DNA of 64,000 bases, taken from positions 114,710-178,709 of the forward strand of contig CANQUQ010000003.1 of the NCBI GenBank assembly GCA_947627115.1, read 5' to 3'. Under the pieces are notes generated by a model, which saw nothing but the letters and a program-made list of their open reading frames with translations, was not told the origin of the DNA and searched no databases. The position numbers and the translations under genes are program-made. This DNA comes from an uncultured Acetatifactor sp. Its GTDB lineage: Bacteria; Bacillota; Clostridia; Lachnospirales; Lachnospiraceae. Positions 38,412-47,773 of this stretch are shown in pieces; the first letter of the stretch is position 1, and each line of letters starts with the position of its first letter.

Positions 38412-38783
38412 GTGAAGGTTGGAGAAATTCTTGCGATGCTCCGCAGAGAAAGGAATCTTGGACAAAAGGAGTTGGCCGCCTATCTGAATCTATCTACGGG
38501 CACCATCTCCAATTACGAGAACAGCGTGCACTCGCCGGACCTGGACACCCTGTGCAGGCTGGCGGATTTCTTCGGCGTCACCACGGATTATCTCCTGAAC
38601 CGCACCGAGCTGCGCTACGACCTAAAGAAAATGAACCAGCATGTAAGCAGGGAATACACCTTGTCCGAGGTGATGGACATCATACTGGCCTGCAATGCCG
38701 GTTCGATCAATCATCTGATGGAATATGCTCTTTTCCTCAAATCCAAACAGAACGAACAGAATACCAGGCACAAGCCGAGCTGA
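38412..38783 (+). CDS. XRE-family HTH regulator
   Basis: VGEILAMLRRERNLGQKELAAYLNLSTGTISNYENSVHSPDLDTLCRLADFFGVTTDYLLNR is a complete Cro/C1-type HTH. I prefer the GTG at 38412 (VKVGEILAM) behind AAAGGAC over the TTG in the track. The C-terminal 55 residues are helical and of unknown function. It is divergent from nrdD, with 317 bp between; a link between the two is possible but unproven. Confidence 0.85.
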   Translation: MKVGEILAMLRRERNLGQKELAAYLNLSTGTISNYENSVHSPDLDTLCRLADFFGVTTDYLLNRTELRYDLKKMNQHVSREYTLSEVMDIILACNAGSINHLMEYALFLKSKQNEQNTRHKPS

Positions 38784-38795
38784 CCTTCCCTGCTC

Positions 38796-39851
38796 CTATC
38801 TGGTGCTGAGAAAATCATGCTCTCTTGCCGCCTGCGCATCGTCAGGATAATTCCTCAGATAATTATCCAGGAGCGCGTAGGCTTTTTCGTATTCGCCCAG
38901 ATATTCATACGCTACGATCTCATTGAAGGACAACGTCTGCACCATATCACTGTCCTCCAGCTGCATCCCGGCCTGAAATGCCTCCAGCGCCTTCTGATAG
39001 TCGCCCTTTGCCATTTCGCAAAGTCCCAGCTGGTTGTACAGCTCGGCGCTGCCCTCATAGCTGTTCAGATAACCGGTATACACGTTGGACGCATAGTTAT
39101 AATCTCCGGTCGCTTCGTAGGCCCTGCCCAGATACAGATAGCTCTCCTCGCCGCCCTTCTCCGTGGCCTGCTCCAGCGCCAGATATGCTTTCTCATATTC
39201 TCCCAGATAGTAGTAGATCCGGCCAATACAAAAATTGTCCATCTTTTTGCCGCCGGTCTCCAGCGCAGTCCTCAGATATTCCTGCCCGACGGACTCATAC
39301 CCAAAGTGCTCCAGAACCTTGTAGATCTCTATCAGCCTGTCGTAATTGGCCGGTTCCATGGCCAGAGCCTTGTCAAAATCCTCCTTGGCCTCCGGGAAAT
39401 CCGACAGGTTCATCCTGACATTTCCCCGCAGGAAATAAGCATCCGCTTCGTTCTGCCGCAGAGCCAGAATGGCATTGTAGGTCTCCTCCGCCTCGCTGTA
39501 CCGGCCGCTCTTGCAGTAGGCCGCCGCCATATAATAGTTCAGGTCAAAGTCCATGTTCTCCACCAGGCCATTGCTGCCGGAAAGCGCGGACTGAAAGCTC
39601 TCTATCGCTTGGTCATACTCGGCGAGCCCCATATAGGCGATCCCTCTGGCGCGGTCGATGGACCTGCCGTCCTCGCCGCCCTCCTCCGCCGCATCCAGAT
39701 CGGCGAGCGCCCCCTGATAGTCAAAGCTCTGGATCCGCTCGACCGCGCTCTGCGTCTTCTCTCCCGCCTGCCCGCAGCCGGCGAGCATCCCCGCGGCCAA
39801 AAGACACAGCGCAGTAATATGTATTTTTTTCAGGTTCGTACACAATCGCAT
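38796..39851 (-). CDS. TPR-repeat lipoprotein
   Basis: The start at MRLCTNLKKIHITALCLLAAGMLAGCGQ follows GGCGGCGAG. LAGC is a lipobox, so the protein is anchored outside the membrane. About eight TPR units follow (for example YMGLAEYDQAIESFQSAL, YLGEYEKAYLALEQATE, MAKGDYQKALEAFQAGM). TPR arrays bind partner proteins; no enzymatic domain is visible. It is 351 aa and lies downstream of mscL by only 19 bp, so it may be cotranscribed with the channel. Confidence 0.85.
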   Translation of the reverse strand: MRLCTNLKKIHITALCLLAAGMLAGCGQAGEKTQSAVERIQSFDYQGALADLDAAEEGGEDGRSIDRARGIAYMGLAEYDQAIESFQSALSGSNGLVENMDFDLNYYMAAAYCKSGRYSEAEETYNAILALRQNEADAYFLRGNVRMNLSDFPEAKEDFDKALAMEPANYDRLIEIYKVLEHFGYESVGQEYLRTALETGGKKMDNFCIGRIYYYLGEYEKAYLALEQATEKGGEESYLYLGRAYEATGDYNYASNVYTGYLNSYEGSAELYNQLGLCEMAKGDYQKALEAFQAGMQLEDSDMVQTLSFNEIVAYEYLGEYEKAYALLDNYLRNYPDDAQAAREHDFLSTR

Positions 39852-39870
39852 GTTTTCTCGCCGCCTGTAC

Positions 39871-40320
39871 TTATTGTTCCGCCTCCTCAAGCTGGGAGGT
39901 ACAGTGGGGACATCTTGTTGCGTCAAGAGCGATATCGCTCTTGCAGAAAGGGCACTTTTTTGTAGTGGGCGCCGGCTCTTCCTCATGGCTGAGCTTGCTG
40001 CTGATGCTGTTGATGCCCTTAAGCAGCAGAAAGATCACAAGGGCCGTGATAAGGAAATTTATGACCGCCGTGATAAAATTTCCGTAGTACAGGACCGGAG
40101 CAGCCTCGCCTTTTCCCAGTACCACATACAGATTTGAAAAATCCGTGCCCCCGAAAATGCCGAGCACCGGGGCAAGAATATCTTCGTTCAGCGAGGTGAC
40201 GATCGCGGTGAACGCGCCGCCCACGATAACGCCTACCGCCATGTCCATCACATTGCCGCGCATGATAAATTTCTTGAATTCGGCCATAAAGCCTTTGCCT
40301 TTTTCTTTCTTGTCGCTCAT
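39871..40320 (-). CDS. mscL: Large-conductance mechanosensitive channel MscL with C-terminal zinc ribbon
   Basis: Residues about 9-110 are Msc[41 protein letters not shown] (TM1) and [24 protein letters not shown] (TM2). Instead of ending at the usual charged cytoplasmic helix, the protein continues into a four-cysteine zinc ribbon ([23 protein letters not shown]). The channel releases solutes during osmotic downshock; what the ribbon adds is not known. Confidence 0.95.
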   Translation of the reverse strand: MSDKKEKGKGFMAEFKKFIMRGNVMDMAVGVIVGGAFTAIVTSLNEDILAPVLGIFGGTDFSNLYVVLGKGEAAPVLYYGNFITAVINFLITALVIFLLLKGINSISSKLSHEEEPAPTTKKCPFCKSDIALDATRCPHCTSQLEEAEQ

Positions 40321-40480
40321 TTGTATTCTCCTTCTTATGACGTTCAGGGCCGCGCCGGCATGTCCGGCCGGACTGTATCTATTATCTTACCACAACAGAC
40401 CTGTGTAAACAAGAGTCCCCGTCCACTTTTCAAAAAAGGAAAGTTATGATACAATGCTCACACACAAGAACAGAGATGAA

Positions 40481-40506
40481 GGCCTGAAGGCTAAAATTTT
40501 CAGGCC
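40481..40506 (+). promoter_or_regulatory. Leader hairpin upstream of the DUF4317 gene
   Basis: GGCCTGAA pairs with TTCAGGCC 45 bp before the DUF4317 ATG. A TACAAT -10 at about 40449 lies upstream, with only a poor -35 (TTTTCA). The hairpin would be in the 5' leader. No known riboswitch class is recognised. Confidence 0.35.
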
Positions 40507-40550
40507 GTTATGAAATGGCCGCTGAAGCAGCGACAGAATGAGAGGAACAC

Positions 40551-41705
40551 ATGACAAAACAGGAAATTGCAGAGATCAAAAAGCTCCTTACCCCCAAAAG
40601 ATGCTCCATCACCCGTATCTGCGGCTGCTACGTGGACGGCGAGAAAAACAAAAAGACTGAGTTGAAGCAGGCCTTTCTGGCCCTTCCCGAAGAGGAGATG
40701 TTCAAATATTTTGAGATCTTCCGCAAGACCCTTTCCGGCAGTCTCGGCAAAAATCTGATGACTCTGGAATTCCCGCTCTCCAGCGAGGACAGCGGCGGCA
40801 CCCAGGATTTTCTCCTTCGGCTTCGGGACAGCAGGCTGAAGGACGATATCCTGCTGGAGGAATTCTACGACCGCATCATAGACCATTACGAATACGTGGG
40901 CAATTATCTGATCCTGGTCGTCCACGACGCATACGACGTTCCGGGCCGCGCTCTGGACGGCATGGAGATGGAGGATGCCTCCGACGAGGTGTATGAGTAC
41001 ATACTGGCCTGCATCTGTCCCGTGGAGCTTTCCAAGCCGGGCTTGAGCTACGACGCTGCGGAAAACACCTTCCGGAACCGCATCCGGGACTGGGTGGTAG
41101 GGCTGCCCGACTCCGGCTTCCTCTTCCCCGCCTTCAACGACAGATGCGCCGACATTCACAGCACCTTATATTACACCAGGGATCCGGAGGAGCTGAAGGA
41201 CAGCCTCGTGGAGCAGCTTCTGGGCTGTCCCCTTCCCCTGTCCGCCGGGAACCAGAGGGAGACCTTCCAGACTCTGGTGGAGGAGACACTGGGAGCGGAC
41301 TGCGAATTTGAGACCGTGAAGAACATTCATGACAGGCTGAACGAAATGGCCGAGGAACACAAGGACGAGCCCCAGCCCCTGATGCTGGACAAGAACGAAG
41401 TGAAGACCATCTTGGCAGACAGCGGCGTCTCCGACCGCCGGCTGGAGCAGTTCGAACGCCGCTACGACGAGACCGCCGGGGAGTCTACATCCCTTTTCGC
41501 CGGCAACGTGATGAATACCAAGACCTTTGAGGTCAAGACGCCCGACGTGGTCATCAAGGTAAACCCGGAGCGGACGGACCTGATAGAGACAAAGATCATC
41601 AACGGCCGGGAATGCCTGGTGATCGAACTTGGCGGGAATGTGGAGGTGAACGGGATCACGGTGCGCCCCGGCGGAGCCGACGGCGCGGAGGAGGAAGAGC
41701 TGTAG
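40551..41705 (+). CDS. DUF4317 family protein
   Basis: MTKQEIAEIKKLLTPKRCSITRICGCYVDGEKNK is the characteristic start of the DUF4317 family of clostridial proteins. The 384-residue protein is soluble and acidic. The C-terminal segment VVIKVNPERTDLIETKIINGRECLVIELGGNVEVNGI looks like a separate small beta domain. Function unknown. The start has AGAGGAACAC. Confidence 0.88.
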   Translation: MTKQEIAEIKKLLTPKRCSITRICGCYVDGEKNKKTELKQAFLALPEEEMFKYFEIFRKTLSGSLGKNLMTLEFPLSSEDSGGTQDFLLRLRDSRLKDDILLEEFYDRIIDHYEYVGNYLILVVHDAYDVPGRALDGMEMEDASDEVYEYILACICPVELSKPGLSYDAAENTFRNRIRDWVVGLPDSGFLFPAFNDRCADIHSTLYYTRDPEELKDSLVEQLLGCPLPLSAGNQRETFQTLVEETLGADCEFETVKNIHDRLNEMAEEHKDEPQPLMLDKNEVKTILADSGVSDRRLEQFERRYDETAGESTSLFAGNVMNTKTFEVKTPDVVIKVNPERTDLIETKIINGRECLVIELGGNVEVNGITVRPGGADGAEEEEL

Positions 41706-41772
41706 ACCTGCGGGACGGTCGGACCCTTCCGGCAGGGCCGCACCGTTTCCGTTTTCTCCGCCACATTTTCTC

Positions 41773-43614
41773 TCACAGGGGCAGGCTCTCCGCCAGGCAG
41801 AGCCTGCCCCAGCCTACGCGCGCATTGGGGTAGACGCTCTCGCCACGCAATGGCTGCGCCCCTCTTCTCAGATACGCTTTCACCTTCTCCCCATACAGAA
41901 AAGGATCATTTCCCCGGACAATTCCCCATTCCATGAGCAGGGCCGCGCTTCCCGCGACAATAGGCGTCGCAAAGGAAGTCCCTGTGACGGGAAGGTAGCC
42001 CCCGTAAATATCCGGCGCCGCAATACCGACTCCGGGCGCCGCAAGATCCGGCTTCGCCAGACCGGACGTGACCGGTCCCAGCGTCCGCTGGGGGTCCGCG
42101 TATCCTCTTCCGGAGAAATCCGCATAAGCGTCATAGGTGCTGTCATAGGCGCCCACCGTGACGACCTTGGCGGCGGTAGAGGGGACAGTCAGGGTAGCCT
42201 CCGGCGTGGACAGAAAAAATCCGGTGCCGCTGTTGCGCACCGCGTTGGAGGGGAGGTAAAAATAATACTTTCCCGTGACCACCCGGACCGGCTCCAGCCG
42301 GAATGTCCACACACCGCCGTTGATATAGGGCCGGTCCGCGGGAAGCAGCTCCAGATATATCTCCTGCGCCGCCGAATAAGGCGCGGGCTCCCCGATAAAG
42401 ACCAGCACTTCCGTCTGCTCCAGACGCAGGGTGTACTTTCCGCTCTCCGTCTGCGGTGAGAGCTCCGCCTCCCGCCCTCCGGGCGAGCGCAGGAAGATCC
42501 GATATTCGTCGCTGTAGTTCTTCCAAAGCTGCACATTCAGATTTCTCTCATACTCCGCCACCGCCAGTTCTATCACTGCTGCCTGGGGCGTTGTCCCTTC
42601 TGACACATTACCTGACACACCACCTGACACTCTATCCGGCATGTCTGTCAGTCTGCCTGCCACATGTCCGCCGGCTGCCCCTTCGTTCCCGCTTCCCACG
42701 CAGATCACGGTCCGCCCTATCTCGGCCGCATTGTCCAGAAATCGCTCCAACAGCGAGCTTCCGTCGTGGGCGCCGTAACTGTTGCCGAAGCTTAAATTAA
42801 TCACCAGCGGCATCTGCAGCTCCAAAGACTTATTGACCGCATAAGTCAATCCCTGCATGATCTCTGTCGTCCTGGGAAAGGAGGATGCATCCGGCAGACC
42901 GAGCTTCACAATCAGCAGATCCGCAGACTGCGCCACTCCCCGGTAGCTTGTGCTGCTTCCCGCAGCAATTCCCGCCACGGCGGTGCCGTGTCCACTCACA
43001 TCCACGGTGGGCAGGAGCCTGAACTGTTCCTGTGGGCTGGTCTGCGAAAGCGCCAGATTGATCTTACGTGCGTCAAATTCCACTCCCTGGGCAAAGCCCT
43101 GGGGCGGTCGAAATTCCTCCTCGCTCCGGTCCGCCGCGCCGCCTCCGGCGGGCCTGAGCGTCTGGTCCCAGAGGTAGCGTATCCTGGTAGTCCCGTCCGC
43201 ATTCCGGAACTCCGGCAGTCTGTAATCGATCCCCGAATCCAGGACCGCCACAAGCACCCCTTTTCCCGTCAGAAAAGGATCCCGCCTCGTCACCTGCGGA
43301 ATGCAGGATTCCTCGGCGGGACCTGTCTCTTCATAAAAAAATCTCTTGGGCATTTCCACATATTCGATCTGCTCCAGCTCCGCCACCCGCTCTACCAGGC
43401 CTTCCGGCACCGTCAACAGCGCATAGCCCGCCAGCAGATACTCCACCGTCACGCCCAGCAGCTCCAGCTCGTCAAGGCTGCCGTGGTACTTTACGATCAG
43501 CTCCCAGGTGCGGCGTACCCCGTCAAAGCCCACATTCAGGTCTTCCGTCCGCTCTCTGTCCTCCTCCGATGTCTCCAGCGCAAGCTGCAGCAGGTCCTCA
43601 AGCTTCTGATTCAT
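41773..43614 (-). CDS. S8 (subtilisin-like) serine protease, Csp-like
   Basis: The catalytic triad is complete: Asp126 in VAVLDSGIDY, His209 in VSGHGTAVAG and Ser547 in GTSFATPIVAG, with the oxyanion Asn in VGSGNEG. A jellyroll-like insert of roughly 200 residues lies between His and Ser, as in clostridial CspA/B/C germination proteases. No signal peptide is present. CspB-type enzymes activate the cortex hydrolase SleC in spores, but no sleC is here, so the role is open. It has 613 residues. Confidence 0.9.
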   Translation of the reverse strand: MNQKLEDLLQLALETSEEDRERTEDLNVGFDGVRRTWELIVKYHGSLDELELLGVTVEYLLAGYALLTVPEGLVERVAELEQIEYVEMPKRFFYEETGPAEESCIPQVTRRDPFLTGKGVLVAVLDSGIDYRLPEFRNADGTTRIRYLWDQTLRPAGGGAADRSEEEFRPPQGFAQGVEFDARKINLALSQTSPQEQFRLLPTVDVSGHGTAVAGIAAGSSTSYRGVAQSADLLIVKLGLPDASSFPRTTEIMQGLTYAVNKSLELQMPLVINLSFGNSYGAHDGSSLLERFLDNAAEIGRTVICVGSGNEGAAGGHVAGRLTDMPDRVSGGVSGNVSEGTTPQAAVIELAVAEYERNLNVQLWKNYSDEYRIFLRSPGGREAELSPQTESGKYTLRLEQTEVLVFIGEPAPYSAAQEIYLELLPADRPYINGGVWTFRLEPVRVVTGKYYFYLPSNAVRNSGTGFFLSTPEATLTVPSTAAKVVTVGAYDSTYDAYADFSGRGYADPQRTLGPVTSGLAKPDLAAPGVGIAAPDIYGGYLPVTGTSFATPIVAGSAALLMEWGIVRGNDPFLYGEKVKAYLRRGAQPLRGESVYPNARVGWGRLCLAESLPL

Positions 43615-43749
43615 ACAATTCTCTCTTTGACGCCTTTATTGATATTGTATGAGAAGAACTCGCCTTTCGGAATATTGATGATCATAAAATTATTTCCTGA
43701 AGCGGTCTAAGGTTTCTCATAGATAGACATAGAATCTCTATTTTTCTCA

Positions 43750-44355
43750 TTAGGGCTGTTCTTCAAAATGAAAACATGTAAACTCATTCTCTTTAATTAT
43801 GTCGTAAAATTTTTCAGACACATAAATCCCAGCCACACTCTTACTGCATCGAAAAATATCATATCCCAGGCAATTCTTCCTATCCACAAAAGTTTGTTTC
43901 GGTAGAAATGTATATAGGTCATATTTCTCATTATATTTATACTTACTTTTGACCAAATCAAAAGCATCAATAAAATTTTCTATATACATAACATAATAAT
44001 TGGTATTGACCTGTCCTGTTACGACATCACAAAGATAAATGCCATAAAATTGTATCCCCCCGATATTCTCTTTTTCCAAGATTCGCTTGACTCTCTCATG
44101 TATCACAGGCCATCTATGGACATTCAGCAGATAATCACTTTCTCTGTTAGATGCTTGGGAACTATAATAAAACATCACCTCAGGCCAGTCAATATTGTTG
44201 AGCTTTTGAAAAATTATATTATGAAAAGATCCTTTTTTAACACCAGGGTATTCGATTTCTTCTAAATTTGTTTCTTCGGCATAGATATAACTTTGCCCTT
44301 GTTCAACCAATTTATCGATACTATCCATATCATAAGTTAGTTTATAGAATTTCAA
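43750..44355 (-). CDS. Imm11/Imm43-like immunity protein
   Basis: A TTG start with GGAG inside the tail of the previous gene (3 bp apart) implies coupled translation. The 201-residue protein begins MKFYKLTYDMDSIDKLV and ends GYDIFRCSKSVAGIYVSEKFYDIIKENEFTCFHFEE; the latter resembles the conserved C-terminal motif of Imm11 (DUF1629)/Imm43 immunity proteins. It is AT-rich. No matching toxin is next to it. Family choice between Imm11 and Imm43 is uncertain. Confidence 0.6.
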   Translation of the reverse strand: MKFYKLTYDMDSIDKLVEQGQSYIYAEETNLEEIEYPGVKKGSFHNIIFQKLNNIDWPEVMFYYSSQASNRESDYLLNVHRWPVIHERVKRILEKENIGGIQFYGIYLCDVVTGQVNTNYYVMYIENFIDAFDLVKSKYKYNEKYDLYTFLPKQTFVDRKNCLGYDIFRCSKSVAGIYVSEKFYDIIKENEFTCFHFEEQP

Positions 44356-44358
44356 TTC

Positions 44359-45549
44359 TCACATCTCCAGACTCTGGACTCGCATCTCTCCATCCTGTAT
44401 GCCCCATATGATCAAGTGATTCCCCTGCCAGCCAAAATATATCTCATACCCTCCCTCCACTGGTAAGTCCCAGCCGGCATCCTGCAGGCTTAACAGCTCT
44501 TCTCTGTTCTCCCCATCCAATGTCTCCCTGCTGATCATGCCGCCTTCCCGCATCTGTACCAAATATATCCAGCCGTCACTGTAGCCTATGATTCTGGTCC
44601 CACTGTTTCTTTTCGTCTCATAAATGATACGGCTGGTGTCCGTTTCCGTATCGATCTCGAACAAGATATCATGTGTGAACGAAGGAAGCGCCTTTACAAA
44701 TATTCCAGGCGGCTTCTCATATACTTCCATTCGTCCGATCACTTTCTGACCCTCAACCGTTAAATCATTTTTAAATAAGTAAGACTCTTCATATTTTTTC
44801 CCCTGCAGACAATCAATGTCATGCCATTCATCGTCTGATTCCGTCGATTTTAAGTAGCTGAAATCAGGAAAGACCACCGTTCCTCCTGCCAGCCATGTCC
44901 CTCTCATCTCTGCTACAGCAGTTGTCCCACGCTTCGCTTTATCAGCTCCATTATCCCAATTATAAATCGTTTCATTGCTTTCCCCATCTACAACTGCCGG
45001 CGCACATTGACGGTTATTTGCATATACCTTCCACCCATTGAATTCAGACAGCCTAGCCAGACTGAAACTGTCTGTTTCACAATCACCGTCCACAGGGCAT
45101 GCATAAATCTCTCCATTTGTCCCATACAATAAATATCCGTCCTTCAAAGCAATGGATTCCGAGTTATTGCCGTTAAAGAACTGTGTCCAAAGAACACACT
45201 CCCTTGTCTGTCTGTCTATCCTCCACAACTTCCCGTCACAGCCTAACTTAAAAATATAATCTTCATCTGCTGCGATCGAAGCTCTCCAGCTAATATCGGG
45301 GTGCTCCTCTTCCTCCATTTCATATATATCCAGAACCTTCTGTTCGGAAACAGAATACACCCCGATCTGGTCCCGGTAGATTACATAATATTCATCTCCC
45401 TGATCCGCACTGTTCATTTCTTTTAGCATTCCACGGTAATAGTTATACTCATACGGCTCTTCCTTTTCACAGCCGCATAAAAGGCAGAGGGAAAGCAGGA
45501 GCATTGCCGATAATATATAGATTTTCTTATGGGCTTTCGTCCGCATCAT
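44359..45549 (-). CDS. Lipoprotein, copy 2 of a tandem pair (possible beta-propeller)
   Basis: The signal peptide ends in a lipobox (AMLLLSLCLLCGCEKEEPY). About 370 residues of beta-rich sequence follow, with DUF5050/propeller-like repeats (EDYIFKLGCDGKLWRIDRQTRECVLW, DGYLLYGTNGEIYACPVDG, GYSDGWIYLVQMREGGMI). It shares long near-identical blocks with the upstream gene at 45622-46833, so this is a recent duplication. An extracytoplasmic binding role is likely; ligand unknown. Confidence 0.75.
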   Translation of the reverse strand: MMRTKAHKKIYILSAMLLLSLCLLCGCEKEEPYEYNYYRGMLKEMNSADQGDEYYVIYRDQIGVYSVSEQKVLDIYEMEEEEHPDISWRASIAADEDYIFKLGCDGKLWRIDRQTRECVLWTQFFNGNNSESIALKDGYLLYGTNGEIYACPVDGDCETDSFSLARLSEFNGWKVYANNRQCAPAVVDGESNETIYNWDNGADKAKRGTTAVAEMRGTWLAGGTVVFPDFSYLKSTESDDEWHDIDCLQGKKYEESYLFKNDLTVEGQKVIGRMEVYEKPPGIFVKALPSFTHDILFEIDTETDTSRIIYETKRNSGTRIIGYSDGWIYLVQMREGGMISRETLDGENREELLSLQDAGWDLPVEGGYEIYFGWQGNHLIIWGIQDGEMRVQSLEM

Positions 45550-45621
45550 TATTTTCCTCTTATGTATTCTTCCATAACTTAATTGAAGAACGCTTCTGTA
45601 GTATACACCAAGTTAGATTTC

Positions 45622-46833
45622 TCACATCTCCAGACTCTCGACTCGCATCCCTTCATCCTGTTTGCCCCATATGATCAAGTGATTCCCTTGCCAGCCAAAA
45701 TATATATAATAATCCTCTTCCTTCCCTGACAATTTCCAGCCGGCATCCTGCAGGCTTAACAGATCCTCTCTGTTCTCCCCATCCAATGTCTCCCTGCTGA
45801 TCATGCCGCCTTCCCGCATCTGTGCCAAATATACCCAGCCGTCACTGTAGCCTATGATTCTGGTCCCACTGTTTCTTTTCGTCTCATAAATGATACGGCT
45901 GGTGTCCGTTTCCGTATCGATCTCGAACAAGATATCATGTGTGAACGAAGGAAAACTTCTTCCCGGACCGTCATTTACTTCCATTCGTCCGATCACTTTC
46001 TGACCCTCAACCGTTAAATCATTTTTATATAAGTAAGACTCATCATATTTTTTCCCCTGCAGACAATCAATGTCATGCCATTCATCGCCTGATTCCGTCG
46101 ATTTTAAGTAGCTGTAATCAGGAAATATCACCGTTCCTCCATCCAGCCATGTCCCCATCATCTCTGCTCCACGCTTCACTTTGGCAACCCCACTATCCCA
46201 AGTATAAATCGTTTCATTGCTTTCCCTATCTACAACTGCCGTCACACAGTTACGTGCATATACCTCCCACCCATTAAATTCTGCTTTCCGCCACTCCTTT
46301 ATCCGTTGCCGCACCCCTTTATAAATAACATCTTCAAACAGCCCCGCCAGACTGACTCTGTCTGTTTCACAATCACCGTCCACAGGGCATGCATAAATAT
46401 CTCCACCTGCTCCATACAATAAATATCCGTCCTTTAAAGCAATGCAGTGCGATAACTCAGAATCTCCTGCGATACAATGCGCCCAAAGAGTACATTCCCC
46501 TGTCTGCCTGTCTATCCTCCACAGTTCATTGGCAAACGATAAAAAATATATATAATTCTCATCTGCCACAATTGATATCATACCCTCCACATCTTCATTC
46601 GTTTCGTAAACGCCCGTTACTGTCTGTTCGGAGAGCGAATACTGCAAGATCCTGTTCCCTTCACTTATATAATACTCATCTCCCTGCTCCATACCGTTGA
46701 ATGTATCTCTTACTATCGAATGGTAATCGTAATAATCATACGGCTCTTCCTTTTCACAGCCGCATAACAGGCAAAGGGAAAGCAAGAGCATTGCCGATAA
46801 TATATAGATTTTCTTATGGGATTTCGTCAACAT
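45622..46833 (-). CDS. Lipoprotein, copy 1 of a tandem pair (possible beta-propeller)
   Basis: Paralogue of the next gene downstream: the same lipobox segment (KKIYILSAMLLLSLCLLCGCEKEEPY) and a nearly identical C-terminal half (HDILFEIDTETDTSRIIYETKRNSGTRIIGYSDGW). It has a longer central insert (KGVRQRIKEWRKAEFNGWEVYARN). 403 aa. Its 5' end overlaps a decayed ORF by 20 bp. Confidence 0.75.
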   Translation of the reverse strand: MLTKSHKKIYILSAMLLLSLCLLCGCEKEEPYDYYDYHSIVRDTFNGMEQGDEYYISEGNRILQYSLSEQTVTGVYETNEDVEGMISIVADENYIYFLSFANELWRIDRQTGECTLWAHCIAGDSELSHCIALKDGYLLYGAGGDIYACPVDGDCETDRVSLAGLFEDVIYKGVRQRIKEWRKAEFNGWEVYARNCVTAVVDRESNETIYTWDSGVAKVKRGAEMMGTWLDGGTVIFPDYSYLKSTESGDEWHDIDCLQGKKYDESYLYKNDLTVEGQKVIGRMEVNDGPGRSFPSFTHDILFEIDTETDTSRIIYETKRNSGTRIIGYSDGWVYLAQMREGGMISRETLDGENREDLLSLQDAGWKLSGKEEDYYIYFGWQGNHLIIWGKQDEGMRVESLEM

Positions 46834-47095
46834 CTTTACTCTCCTTCCTGTTGATTCCTATCATGCTAAAATGAAATGGTCCCTCCTTATAATCATCCAT
46901 AATATAATGTGCTCGCTTTTCCTTGCATAAATGAAACGCTTCTATACCAAATTCTTTTAGTGGACCGGCGTATTTATCATCTTGAAAAGCCAATGCCAAC
47001 AATCTCTGATTTAATATTGCAAGACAGGTCGATACTGTATTTTTAACATATTTGATAAACGAATCGATAACCTTATTGCCTTTATTACTGGGTTG
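46814..47095 (-). pseudogene. 5'-truncated gene remnant
   Basis: The track shows only 62 codons from a TTG, but the frame stays open upstream to a stop near 47095, giving SNKGNKVIDSFIKYVKN, STCLAILNQRLLALAFQDDKYAG and PLKEFGIEAFHLCKEKRAHYIMDD. It reads like real protein but has no start codon or ribosome site. I take it to be the 3' part of a lost gene; family unknown. Confidence 0.45.
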
Positions 47096-47160
47096 TCAGT
47101 ATTTTTTCTATCATAGATTCCAGATCCGAAAATTCTTCACTGACTGTCCCTGCCTTGTCT
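47085..47160 (-). pseudogene. Relic of a SUKH/YrhA-like gene 3' end
   Basis: Minus-strand reading gives DKAGTVSEEFSDLESMIEKILTTQ-stop. This closely matches the end of the broken gene at 49489-49805 (SGTVCEEFPNLESMVEKVLTDAL), and the two DNA segments are visibly similar. It overlaps the 3' end of the intact SUKH gene in another frame, which points to recombination between immunity genes. Confidence 0.55.
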
Positions 47161-47652
47161 TTTTCTTTCCTCAGCATTTCTCATAAATTTCATGAATAGA
47201 TCCTCTGCTTCTTTTGAAATTCCGCTTTTTTCCTTAAGCATTCGAATTATTTCTTTCAGCATGTCTCCGAAATTTTCAAACTCATCATTTACTTTTCCTT
47301 CAAACCACCGTATAAAATTTCCATTTTCTTTTGAAAAACAAAGTAGTTCTCCGTCCCCGATCAACCAGCCGATGATAACTAACTCTGACGGAACAATTTC
47401 CGAAAATCGTGGAAAATAAAAACCGGCCAAATTCTGTCTTATTTGACAATCAGCCGAAAACCTTAACCATTCTTTGTAAGACTCAGGTATCCTTATTTCA
47501 TTGTTTTCTTCCCATTGTGTCATTTCTTCTTCAGATGCACCTTGACTAAAGAACGATGCCTTTTCACCATATTCAGGCACAGCTTTCTCACATAAGTTTA
47601 CAATTTCTTCAATTTCCCTTTTTAAACTATTGTTTTCCGGTACTTTTCTCAT
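47137..47652 (-). CDS. SMI1/KNR4 (SUKH) immunity protein
   Basis: A 171-residue protein with the SUKH pattern: SEEEMTQWEENNEIRIPESYKEWLRFSADCQI, then AGFYFPRFSEI and GWLIGDGELLCFSKENGNFIRWFEG. SUKH proteins neutralise diverse nuclease and other toxins of contact-dependent systems. The last residues (RKRQGRDSQ) lie on the relic described at 47085-47160, so the C-terminus may be altered by recombination. Confidence 0.75.
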   Translation of the reverse strand: MRKVPENNSLKREIEEIVNLCEKAVPEYGEKASFFSQGASEEEMTQWEENNEIRIPESYKEWLRFSADCQIRQNLAGFYFPRFSEIVPSELVIIGWLIGDGELLCFSKENGNFIRWFEGKVNDEFENFGDMLKEIIRMLKEKSGISKEAEDLFMKFMRNAEERKRQGRDSQ

Positions 47653-47773
47653 TTTGTATTTTCCCTTCTATTTTCTTAATTCACTGCACTATGGGTCTTC
47701 CGGCTTCCTTTTCACAATCATCCGTATCCATATTAATATTCAGACAGCATGGTTTGAAATTTAAGAAAAAATG

